Origin: Brachynemurus nebulosus
Taxonomy: Eukaryota > Arthropoda > Insecta > Neuroptera > Myrmeleontidae
DNA length: 64,000 nucleotides
NCBI GenBank assembly: GCA_035578155.1
Contig: JAPWDM010000005.1
Location: 13,792,832 to 13,856,831, forward strand
Direction: 5' to 3'
Notes under the pieces: model-generated
Told to the model about the DNA's origin: nothing
Databases searched by the model: none
Seen by the model: the letters and a program-made list of their open reading frames with translations, nothing else
In this document: one piece after another, positions 25,507-34,785 of the stretch
How positions within the stretch are numbered: position 1 is the stretch's first letter
Layout of the letters: each line of letters opens with the position of its first letter
Position numbers and translations under genes: made by a program

Positions 25507-25923
25507 TTATGAATTTAAATTATTTACTAATACGAACAATATTAATAAAGTACAGTACAATTCTAAATTTAAACGTAATCTAGTTGAGATTTCGTGATAA
25601 ATATGAAATAAAAAATATTTGACTGGACTAATACTGACGCAGGACAACGTGTTGCTTATATGTTTATTACTGGATCCCCAAATCAGCACAATCGAATCAC
25701 TTTCACTGAAAATTTTCACTGCTCTGATCTTTTGAAATACGTAAATGTTTTCCAGTGCAGTTCCTTTGTAGTCCCATTGTGTCATTCCAGAATGATAACC
25801 TGTCCAAACCAAAATCCTTTCTTTTTTTGTTGCAAATGAACACAAAATCATATCAACCAGCTCATCACTTTTTTGCAGGGCTATATAGTATAATTCTTTA
25901 GTTAGGAATGGCGTCATTATCAT
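25507..25923 (-). CDS. Candidate exon or gene fragment, unknown function
   Basis: A 138-codon minus-strand frame whose N-terminal ~90 residues look like real protein: MIMTPFLTKELYYIALQKSD at the start, LVWTGYHSGMTQWDYKG in the middle and AVKIFSESDSIVLIWGSS near residue 90. The DNA here is noticeably less AT-rich than its surroundings. After about residue 95 composition becomes background-like. A possible donor (CCA/GTAATA) follows LIWGSS at about 25666, so the true exon may end there. The start ATG lies inside the left arm of a large inverted duplication, which also carries its upstream sequence. I do not recognise the family. It may be a gene fragment or a non-functional relic. Confidence 0.4.
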   Translation of the reverse strand: MIMTPFLTKELYYIALQKSDELVDMILCSFATKKERILVWTGYHSGMTQWDYKGTALENIYVFQKIRAVKIFSESDSIVLIWGSSNKHISNTLSCVSISPVKYFLFHIYHEISTRLRLNLELYCTLLILFVLVNNLNS

Positions 25924-26505
25924 CTCTTTTCAATTTATGATGCTAGCTGTTCTTTAAAAAAAATTACACGATGCTGATTCTTAAAATAGTACATAAATTA
26001 AGTTTATTTTCATTTTTTCTTTTTCTCACTTATTTCAATTGCCCAATTATATAAGATTTCATTTACGGATTTGTGTATACTGAAAAAAGTTAGAAAGAGA
26101 TAACATACCATTAAATTATGTATTATTAAATAATTTTTACCAATAATTTTTTATTTGATCCACCCATTTCAAGTCATATTTTTATGATACCTAGGTAGTA
26201 ACGTACCACAGTAACGTATCATAAATATATGAATTGAAGTGAGTGGATCAAATAAAAAATTATTTAATAATACCTAATTTAATGGTATGTTATCTCTTTT
26301 TAACTTTTATTCAGTATACACAAATCCGTAAGTGAAATCTTATATAATTGGGCAATTGAAATAAGTAAGAAAAAGAAAAAATGAAAATAAACTTCATAAA
26401 TTTATGTACTACTTATTTTAAGGACCAGTATCTTGTAATTTTTTTAAAGGACAGCTAGAATCATAAATTGAAAAGAGATGATAATGACGGCATTTCTAAA
26501 CTAAA
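25897..26505. repeat. ~290-bp inverted duplication (palindrome)
   Basis: Left arm 25897-26190 and right arm 26216-26505 are diverged reverse complements around a 25-base centre (ATGATAC...GTATCAT at its edges). Shared words include CAATTGCCCAATTATATAAG, ACGGATTTGTGTATAC and AGAGATAACATACCATTAAA. The left arm has a 13-bp insertion near 26145. The outer edges carry ATGATAATGACG on opposite strands: the left opens the 138-codon frame, the right stops after eight codons. Confidence 0.9.
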
Positions 26506-27050
26506 AAAATTTACTATTTTTAATCGCTATAAGTTCTTGAATTTTCCTTTTCTTTGTATGAAAATTTTTCAAAATATCAGTAAATAGATGATAAAAAAAT
26601 GGACAGTAAAAATATTATGTATTAGTCTTTTTTATTAATTGCTAAAAAAAAGCCGACATTTTTGTTTTCTAGACTAGAAAATCCCTTTTTGTAAAATAGA
26701 AATGAACACAGAAAAATCAATTTTGAATTTTTCTGTATTTTTACATATCAACAAAATACATAAGTAAATTCATATAAAAATACTTTAAACGCCTTGCTAA
26801 CTTTTATAACAATATTTTATTTTATTAAATTTTATTTTTATTTGCATATTTACACGCGCTTGTATGTAATACTGTATGTATTTATAACGTATTACGTTTG
26901 TCTTCAATATGATTTATTTACGTATAAAGTCTTTATTTATCGCTGATATCTCATTACAAAAGTTATGTTGCATATATTATATCATTAATACATCATTATC
27001 CGGTTGTATATGTATACACTGTCTGCAATTAAAAGCACGCATCCTTACAG
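26506..27050. other. AT-rich DNA, no gene recognised
   Basis: Nothing recognised. Confidence 0.5.
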
Positions 27051-27182
27051 GCGAATTGTTTGACTCATTCAATCCTTTTCGAGAAATTAAATTCCTATTA
27101 TTGTTCGACCAAAAATTACTTAATTGTGACTCTAATGTTGGATTGAGCATTTCGTGCGACAAAGCGGGTTGCAAGCGACTTT
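27051..27182 (+). CDS. Possible exon, unknown function
   Basis: A compositional island bounded by an acceptor-like CCTTACAG (ends 27050) and a donor-like TTTG/GTAATG (27183). The plus frame reads ELFDSFNPFREIKFLLLF, then KLLNCDSNVGLSISCDKAG, ending KRLW. The minus strand is also open (ALSHEMLNPTLESQLSNFWS) with a GTAAGG donor-like site at about 27049, so orientation is unresolved. No family recognised; this could be chance. Confidence 0.22.
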
Positions 27183-27237
27183 GGTAATGTTGATGATGTT
27201 TGAAAACAAACATCTACTAAGATGTTATCACAATTTA

Positions 27238-28125
27238 TTAAAAAGTAGGGTATTCAATTCGGTGCGAATTATTCGAAATGTCTAATAATTTAGACCGAAT
27301 CGAATAGTAATATTCGAGTCGAATTTCGAATCGAATAATTCGAAAAATCTAATTATTCGAAAAAAATTCGAATTATTCGAAAGGAAACGAACAGTTCGAA
27401 AAATCGAATTATTCAAAAGAAAACGAATAATTCGAAAAATCGAATTATTCGTTTTTTTTTTCGAATAAGTCGAATTTTTGTTTTTTCTTTTGATTCTAGG
27501 TAGAGATTTTTAAATATGTATTTAATTTAAATAAATTAAAAAGTCGCATCCATTACAATAATTTTATAAATGAAAAGTTACATTATGCCTAAATAACAGG
27601 ATAAATCAATTAGTAATAATAAAAGTTTATTGTTACAAAAACTTAGGCAGTTATGTAACGCGATGGATTATTATTATACCTGTATAAATTTTAGTGAATA
27701 TTATTTTCAAGTTTCAAGGATGTCAAAGCAAATTTCTGCCATTGTCTCGGACTTAAATCGCCCCAAGACATTGGCTGTAATACCTGAATTTTCGATTCGA
27801 CAATTCGTTAAATTATAAAAAAAGGAACAAAAGAACCCACTGCAAGTTAAATATACTTAATTATTTTTTGGAATAATCTGCTCTATAAATTAAACTATAT
27901 AATATATATAAATTATTAAAATTCTTAGGTATGTTTAAGTCTTAGAAATACAAAAAAAGTTCGAGCTCTCCGAAAAAATGAAACTAATAATTCGATTTTT
28001 CGAATTATTCGAAATAAATCGAATTATTCGTTTTGTTTCGAATAATTCGATATTTCTTCGAATAATTCGTTTTCTCGAATTATTCGGTTCGAAATCGAAT
28101 CGAATAGCACTATTCGATTAAAAAG
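27238..28125. mobile_element. hAT-like element built of ATTCGAA words
   Basis: Element 27246-28117. 8-bp duplication TTAAAAAG at 27238-27245 and 28118-28125. Left end TAGGGTATTCAATTCGG; complement of the right end TCGAATAGTGCTATTCGATT, an imperfect inverted match. Both ~170-bp shoulders are dense arrays of CGAATTATTCG/CGAAAAATCGAAT words. The middle is ordinary AT-rich DNA; the 62-codon frame at 27630-27818 has no recognised motif. Confidence 0.8.
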
Positions 28126-28269
28126 CTGTGTTTTAAAGCCAAAGAAAAAATATTGAATGTCATGAAGCCATGAAGCATTCCTAAATAATCATGAAATGTT
28201 AGAAAACTATTTTTTTAATAAGCTGTATTATCAATAAGATGTTACATATATTTTCACTGTTTTTCGAAA
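28126..28269. other. Spacer, nothing recognised
   Basis: AT-rich spacer between the hAT-like element and the SINE. Confidence 0.5.
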
Positions 28270-28500
28270 ACAAATTTAGATAATAATGGAGTTTAACGTC
28301 CATTTTCTTGACAACATGGGAGGTGGTGTGAAGGATTTGGTAAGTATGAGTCTGCAGCCGTCTTCTTAAGGAACTATGTCGATAGTTTGGACGGGATTTG
28401 TGACGGGAAACTACAGAAAACGTTCACAAGCATAGCCGGCTGTGAGATTCGAACCCTCGACCTACCAGTCGGCGTACCATTATCAGATAGGATAATGTTT
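28270..28500 (-). repeat. tRNA-derived SINE
   Basis: On the minus strand, GGGTTCGAATCTCAC (complement of about 28445-28458) is a good Pol III B box, preceded by ACTGGTAGGTCGA and a degraded upstream tRNA-like part. The body runs to a tail GGACGTTAAACTCC (about 28285-28300), a phrase typical of the LINE-derived 3' ends of insect SINEs. There is no coding frame. Exact ends and target duplication not determined. Confidence 0.6.
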
Positions 28501-29448
28501 CAAAAACTTATGTGATTTTTTCGCTCTTTGCGATGATGTACCGAAAAATCTTGAATTCTGGTGACAAACTTAAATTTTCAATGAAAAATATCGAAAGTAC
28601 CTAGTTTTGGATATCGGACATATCTGCGGTTGAAGAACTCCTCCAAAGATTCCCGTCGTAGAAATTCCAATCAACTGACATTTTTGATGTAGATCTTGGA
28701 TGTGGGGACAAAATTTTCATTATCCTTCAAATTATACCGTACAAATAATATCGTACAAATCAAAAAGTACAAATTTACCAAACAAAAATTTAAAAAGATT
28801 TTTTTTTTTATTTAGTTATAAATAACACAATTAATAAAAGCAGAATCGATCAATTGATTTGAAATGAATATTGGTTTTTAATTTCTCTCAATTATTATTC
28901 GATGCCATAAATCTTATGTTATCTCCTACGTTATGTAACGATTAAGTATGTTTCGTTTTTTATTTTTAATTGTACCTTTTCATTTTTTATTGAGTTTGTC
29001 TTGAAATTTATTCATAAAAAATACATGCTTATACTATATAGAATAGATACTACTTATGAACTTAATAAATTATATAAATGTTTAGAAGAGTCAAGAGTGG
29101 GTCGTATAAAAAAATTGATTCTCCGTGTACCTATTAAATATGTATTTCATTATTTATTTTAAGTAATAATTTTTTGAAAGAGTTGATTAATAATATTTTG
29201 AAGAATATACAATTTTTGTTAAATATCGACATTAATTTTGATTAGTAGAAAATTTTTCATTTATGTAGATGAGTTACCTTCTATTTTTATCGTTATTTTA
29301 TATATGATTAATTCATTTTTACTTTTGCATAGAAATACAATACGATTTTTATACATTGATGACAATACTTTGTATGTGAGAAGTTGTTATTACCAAATCC
29401 GTAAGTACATCTACAATAAATATTATTATCCAAATTGGCAGATACGAT
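28501..29448. other. AT-rich DNA, no gene recognised
   Basis: Nothing recognised; the 71-codon frame at 29238-29453 is AT-rich background. Confidence 0.5.
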
Positions 29449-29748
29449 GTTAGGTCCAGAGGCGTAACTACACTGGAGCAGGTGAAGCAGTCGCTCCAGG
29501 GTGTATGAGACAAATGAACAAGAGAAAATAGGGAAAAGAAATACGACGAAACAACGGAAGTAAAAATTTGTGAAATTTGGAAAGCTAGTAAATACTTTTC
29601 TGTTTTTTCTTTTTTCTGTTCTTTTTCTTTTTGCTTCGTATTTTTATTCTCCGTACTCTTATTTTTCGGAGAAAAGTAGACATTTCGCGGGTGCTAACTC
29701 AAAGTCGCTTCAGGCCGCAAAATTTGTAGTTACGCCTCTGGTTAAATC
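29449..29748. mobile_element. hAT MITE, 284 bp
   Basis: Element 29457-29740 with a perfect 16-bp TIR CAGAGGCGTAACTACA. Flanks GTTAGGTC (29449-29456) and GTTAAATC (29741-29748) match at 6 of 8 positions. The terminus CAGNGGCGTA is shared with the ZMYM-type hAT at 4071-4999, which could be the source of its transposase. The 106-codon frame at 29570-29890 runs out of the element and is not a gene. Confidence 0.92.
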
Positions 29749-30403
29749 CACAGTAATTATTATTAGAAACTTAGTTGCGGAAGCGAGAGATAGTAAATCC
29801 ATTTATGTTATTACATTGACGAAAATCCACTTGCAAAAGAGAAACAGTAACAAAAAGCTACAAACACTCTCAAACTCCATGCCTTTGTAATTCAAAGTTC
29901 GATTTCTGTGACAAAAAATTATTAAATTTGCATGATTAGAGTAAATTTTAACTTCTTCTAGCGAATGTACATAGATTTATAATGGAGTTTTATACAATAG
30001 ATTTTCCTTTTTTGGTATACTTTAACCATCTTTAAATGGAATGACTTTATGAGAGGGTATTTTTAGTGATCATAAACTTTTAAAAAGTTAAATTATTTTA
30101 TTGCTTGCAACAAATTTAATGCCACCCTATGTTCCTACAATTATGTTTAAATAAATTACCTGTTTTACGAGTGACGATTTCTTTAAAAACTTGCATAGGC
30201 AAGTAGATAACCTGCTGGGAACAATACTAATAATTATTGCCGTACTTGAAAAGTCATCCCATTTAAAAATGGTTAAAATATACCAAAATGACAAAATTGG
30301 ATTTATAAACGTGAATTATACATTAAAACTATTTTTTAAATGGCGTAGGCGCCGGGTACTTGTTGATAAATCACACGTCAGCCGTTTTAAGACAATCTTA
30401 TAA
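29749..30403. other. AT-rich DNA, no gene recognised
   Basis: A 70-codon plus frame (30191-30403) ends in KLFFKWRRRRVLVDKSHVSR but has no recognised family and is probably not real. Confidence 0.4.
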
Positions 30404-30442
30404 TGGTTCCGTTTTCATCTTAAAGTATGGAACCCTAAAAAT
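30404..30442. repeat. GGTTCC...GGAACC stem-loop tail motif
   Basis: GGTTCCGTTTTCATC...GTATGGAACCCTAAAAA forms a small stem and matches a phrase common at the end of dispersed elements in several insect orders. Family not assigned. Confidence 0.45.
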
Positions 30443-30599
30443 AGCCAAAAAGAGTTACAAAATAAAATTATCACCATGTAAGTCGCTGGTGCGAACGATA
30501 TCAGATGTAGATAAATATCTTTGATAAATTTGCAAGTGTTAAATCGCTCTATCTCTAATATTGCATAGATAATTGAACAAATAGGTTAATTATAATGAA

Positions 30600-30870
30600 C
30601 TATAAATAAATCGTCTAACTGCCTATATATTTATATTCAAGGATTTCTTCAATTTTCAAAAGTGAACGTCAGTCACCGTCTAGTGAGGTTTACAAGTAGT
30701 GTTTATTATAGCGGCCAGCAAGCATTTTTTGAATTTGTGAACAATGTGTGTATGTTGTGTATGTATGTATGTATGTGTAAAAAATAGTAGTGGTTGCACG
30801 GGCCGCATGGTATGATTCATCAGAAACACCGCGTGCGTGCCCGCTTGTAAGGTATAATAGTTCTTGTATA
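30600..30870 (+). promoter_or_regulatory. Possible core promoter region
   Basis: TATATATTTATATTC (30624-30637) lies about 35-45 bp before TCAGT (30669-30673), an arthropod initiator-like word. The following 200 bp are less AT-rich and hold several CpGs (GCGGCCAGC, GGCCGCATGG, CACCGCGTGCGTGCCCGC), a (GTAT)n tract at about 30753-30778, and a GTAAGG donor-like site near 30848. The 70-codon frame 30790-31002 has no recognised domain. TATA-to-initiator spacing is longer than usual; speculative. Confidence 0.2.
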
Positions 30871-31002
30871 CCGGATGTTCAAAATAAAATTGTCATCATG
30901 GGAATTTCATACAAGATGAGAGATGCATTATGCAGAAGCGCTAGGTGCGTCGAATGTCACCTTCAAACTTCCCAAATTTCATGTAATTTAGAATGCCAAT
31001 AA

Positions 31003-31870
31003 GTTTAACTGGTGAAAACTATGGGACTTTCTTAGAAAGAACATAAATATTTTCTTAGGATTTTTACATCAATTTTTGTTTTCTTAAATTTTGGCACGGC
31101 TAAATCACTTTTTTCTCTTCTTTCTATCGACAATACCATATGTTATATTTTAGAAAATTGTATTTTGAGGAATTTTTTCTAAGTTTCGGTCGAGAAATAA
31201 GCAAATTACCCAGTAAATAACTAATTAAATATGAAATAAATTTCAAAATAAATTACCAAAAGGAAGTTGCACTTAAACCTCTTTAGCGGCTCATGTAAAA
31301 CTAACCAAATAAAATGATCCTTAAAAATACTTAATTTAATTGGATAATTATATGGCCTACCCATTCGATAATTTTTGCTTTAGTAATGCTTTTACGGTAG
31401 CAGATGACAACATCTCACAGTTGCCAACACGAGGTGAGTTCAGGTCGGGAGAGTCATTCAAGTTGTATAATTCATATGACGAGCTGTGCTCGGGATAGCC
31501 GCCAAAGGGGTTGAATAGTTAGAGGCTGATCGTAATTTTCGAATTTTTTTCCAACTTTGACAATGAAATTTGAACCGACACCATGTGATTTCAATTTATT
31601 TTCAAAAAAGGGGAGAAAAATACCATCACGCTTGCCACTATTTTTCCAAAATCGACTTTACGTTTCATACGAAAAACCAAAGTCTGGGATTATACCTAAC
31701 TCAAGACCGGGCAGTTATAAGGAAATTCTAAAAAGATTCTAAGAAGTTCTACGTAGAATGTGTAGATAAAAATATTATAGTTTTTACCAATAAGAAGTTC
31801 TTGACGTAAAAAGAAATTTGGTATTATAAGTTTTTTGGTTATAGCTCCTAAAATACATGCTTGCATGCAG
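31003..31870. other. AT-rich DNA, no gene recognised
   Basis: A strong donor-like word GAG/GTGAGT lies near 31433 in a less AT-rich patch (31400-31520), but no exon could be supported. Confidence 0.4.
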
Positions 31871-32040
31871 GCTTTGCGAAGTTTGGAGATGGAATTTGAC
31901 GCGTCTAGTGCTTCTGATGTTTTCAATTCAATTTATCAAAACACCGAAACTGTGTCTCTCACCGTCTACGAAATCTCCAAACTAGAAATTTTATTAGGAA
32001 CATTCTGTATATCTATACTGCAGGCTATATTCATTTTACT
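31871..32040 (+). CDS. Possible terminal exon, chemoreceptor-like?
   Basis: After an acceptor-like CTTGCATGCAG (ends 31870) the plus frame reads ALRSLEMEFDASSASDVFNS, then TVSLTVYEISKLEILLGTFC, then a hydrophobic ISILQAIFILLVKQVKF. The DNA is clearly less AT-rich than its flanks. The pattern of a T-V-x-L-T-x-Y segment followed by one membrane helix near a C-terminus is reminiscent of insect gustatory receptor ends, but the diagnostic TYhhhhhQF motif is not present as such. The frame stays open to 32101, and a possible donor CTG/GTGAAA lies at 32040. Family is a guess; it could be a relic exon. Confidence 0.3.
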
Positions 32041-32415
32041 GGTGAAACAAGTGAAATTCATTGCATGTATGTATGTATACACATTTTGTACATGTATATG
32101 ACAAATTATTACTTTGTTCACCTACACAAATACTTATGCATAAACACACGCACACATATTTACACATATAACTATGTACAAACATGTATGTACGTATATA
32201 ATCAGTCAATCTTATACTAAATGCTTAGCGGTACGGTTTTTACTCAATTCACCAATTATTATTACAATGAACCTACTACAAATACCAAATTTATAACACA
32301 TAAGTACAGGCTGTTTTATCTTTTTGTGTTTGTATGTAAATGCGATCATAAAGTAGTGAGCATTGCATTTAAATATAATAAATTCAAAATGCTAAAATTT
32401 ATGAAAAAATATATG
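32041..32415. other. Cryptic microsatellite tract
   Basis: ATGTATGTATGTATAC, ACACACGCACACAT and ATGTATGTACGTATAT stretches between about 32063 and 32200. No gene. Confidence 0.6.
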
Positions 32416-33360
32416 TAGGGGAAGGTCGCCCAAAGCGGGTACCCCTCTTAAAGCGGGTAAGCGCTTGTATATCGTTGTATCGAATGTTTTTGTCAGGTCG
32501 TGTGTATACCGAGATTAACCGAATATCAACCAATATCAATCAGCTGCACTTGAACGCTTGTGTCGTTTAATGTCCTACTTAAGCTTCATCAATTTTTTTT
32601 GTTGGTTTTGTTAAAAATTTTGACGATAAATATTTTGTGTCTAGTCACAAACCTTTTTATTTGTAATCTTTTCGGTATTACCATATTATGTTATCATCAT
32701 TTGACTTTTAATGTAGAAAAAGGTAGACATGTATCGGCTTTCATTTTGAAATTATTTTAACATAACAAAATTAAGTCTTTTTGGGCAAAGCGGGTAGACA
32801 AAATAGAAGCATCTTAATGGAAAAAACTGTTGCAAAGGGAAAAAAAATAAAAAAATCTTCTTTTTACGACGGAATGAGGGAAAAAGCTTAAAAAAATATT
32901 TCTGCCTTGTTTGTGGTGATTTTGATGTGGAACCACCTGAAGTAATATACTCCAATATGGAGGTTGTAAAGAAAGTTACAGTTAATTGTTATAAATTTAT
33001 TATTTTTGTCTTTTTTCAATTTTTTTTACTTAATTATTATTATTGTTAAGTTCTATATGATTAAAAAAGCTTATACTATAAAATAATAACAGTAATTAAG
33101 TACATAATGTACTTACCCGCTTTGCCCAAAGGGGGTTACCCGCTTTAGGATACCTATACGGGCAAAGCGGGTTTTTGCAGAGGTTTTGTATTTTCTTTAT
33201 TAAAAATAAATATCGTTTAAATATTTCTTAAGCGAAGTTTCATTTTAAAGTTCGATAACTATTCTATCTGATAATATAAGAAAGATCTGCTTATCGAGGT
33301 CAGAAGTCACTTTTTTGGGCGTTTAATCTTAGCTTACCCGCTTTGGGCGACCTTCCCCTA
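32416..33360. mobile_element. TA-target element with TIR GGGGAAGGTCGCCC
   Basis: Element 32418-33358 flanked by TA. The inverted ends GGGGAAGGTCGCCCAAAGCG are perfect over at least 24 bp. About seven internal copies of AAAGCGGGTA or its complement occur (near 32432, 32451, 32786, 33115, 33135, 33163 and 33335), resembling transposase-binding subterminal repeats. No transposase frame. A truncated copy lies inverted at 19796-20013. It directly abuts another TA element at 33361. Confidence 0.92.
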
Positions 33361-34247
33361 CCGTAAAACCGTCTAGACCCGGACACTTTTTTAAAATTTT
33401 TGGTATAGTTTTATGTTTATACATGTTTCCTTCATAGATATCACCAATAAAAGTATTACCATTAGAAAGGGCGTATATTATTTGTTATATCCCTGACCCA
33501 TTTGTTTCATTATAAGTAAAAAGAAAAAAAGAAAAAATAATTAGTAAATGTCCGGGTCTACACCCCAAATTCGTCTTGACCCGGACACTTACTTAAATAA
33601 TGTAATAACATGCAAACTAAGCTCTCCCGTCGGGTTTAGGACAGTGTTTTATATCGCTTGATGTCTTTGAACCTGTTAAAGACTTTAAAACATTTTGTGG
33701 GAAGGGAGAGGAGGCAATGCATAGTATGCCTCTCTATAAAGTAAACATACGATATGACACCAGAAGGAGGCATAAACAGCGTAATTCTGGGGGGAATATT
33801 AACGTATGGACAGTGCGAGTTACAACTGGTGCGAATCGCGGCCATAGTGTAATAAACTGATGTGTCCGGGTCTAAACGGATATACATATATAGCATGTAT
33901 TCTTTTATATATACATCGAATATAACTTCAAACATCATTAAATGATGCGCGATAAAATTCTGAACACGTACATGTCAAAACTAAAACAATATAACAATTA
34001 TTATGACGAAAATTACATGTCTAAGTTCGACACACATTTTATTTCTTTGAAAAACTGTAGGATAGTAATTCTGTAAAATGAGATAGTAAATGTTGAAATT
34101 CGTAGTTTTTATTGGTACAGCCGTTTAGAGGATGTTTTTCTCTCTCTAATGATGTCAAGAACAAATGTCTATTGTTGCAGGTTAATGTAGAAATTATTTA
34201 ATTTGAAGATTGGTGCAAAGTTTCCGGGTCTAGACGGTTTTACGGTA
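33359..34247. mobile_element. TA-target element with TIR CCGTAAAACCGTCTAGAC
   Basis: Element 33361-34245 flanked by TA, with its left TA shared with the preceding element. The inverted ends CCGTAAAACCGTCTAGACCC are near perfect over 20 bp. Five copies of TGTCCGGGTCTA or its complement (about 33372, 33550, 33577, 33864 and 34222). The 100-codon minus frame at 33636-33938 shows no transposase motif. Non-autonomous, probably Tc1/mariner-pogo type by target site. Confidence 0.9.
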
Positions 34248-34427
34248 TGTAAATTCAGCTTTAAAGCCATTCATACGTCACGACCTTTCTAGCATCGAAA
34301 TATGTTGATGATGATGGCTTTTAAGATCGATTTACAATTCTTTTTCGCCAATTTTAATTTCGTTATTCTTAATTTTATTAATATATTAAACTTTTGTGTA
34401 GTTTCCACCAACTGCAGCATATCCCTC
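34248..34427. other. Spacer, nothing recognised
   Basis: Short stretch between the TA element and repeat R1. Confidence 0.5.
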
Positions 34428-34785
34428 AGTGGATAGGGACTGCATAAAAAAAGTTGCATAGGAAATACATAACTAAGAACGCTCAAAACGTTACGACTTC
34501 CTTAAAAGTTGTTTTTCAAAACAAAATAAAGCATTAATTTTCAAACAAAAATATTCTATTTCTTATAAATATGTTACATATTATCTAAGAAACTTATGAT
34601 ACAATAATTTATATTCTTATGCAATGTACTGATTCAATGCTTAAAAACAGTCAATAATAACTTTGATTGCCTTCTCATAATGCACTTTGATGAGAATTTA
34701 TAAAAAATAATAAATAAAAAAAAAATAAAATATCACACGAAAAAAATCGTACAAAAAAATACCGCATAAAAACAGTTTTTGTTAT
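34428..34785. repeat. Dispersed repeat R1, uninterrupted copy
   Basis: CAGTGGATAGGGACTGCATA..., ACATAACTAAGAACGCTC, CGACTTCCTTAAAAGTTG and TATTCTTATGCAATG match the split copy at 17817-19795. Here ACATAACTAAGAACGCTC shows the site before the TA element inserted. It ends near ATACCGCATAAAAACAG. Possibly an old pogo/Tigger-like relic. Confidence 0.65.

Noticed and set aside
27977..28117. Apparent regular short-repeat array (ATTCGAA words)
   Set aside because: Words are irregularly spaced and palindromic, belonging to the shoulder of a hAT-like element, not to a spacer array.
29570..29890. 106-codon plus frame with a signal-peptide-like start
   Set aside because: Starts in a hAT MITE and runs past its end; T-rich DNA gives the Phe/Leu stretch.
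33636..33938. 100-codon minus frame in a TA element
   Set aside because: No helix-turn-helix or DDE motif; crosses subterminal repeats.
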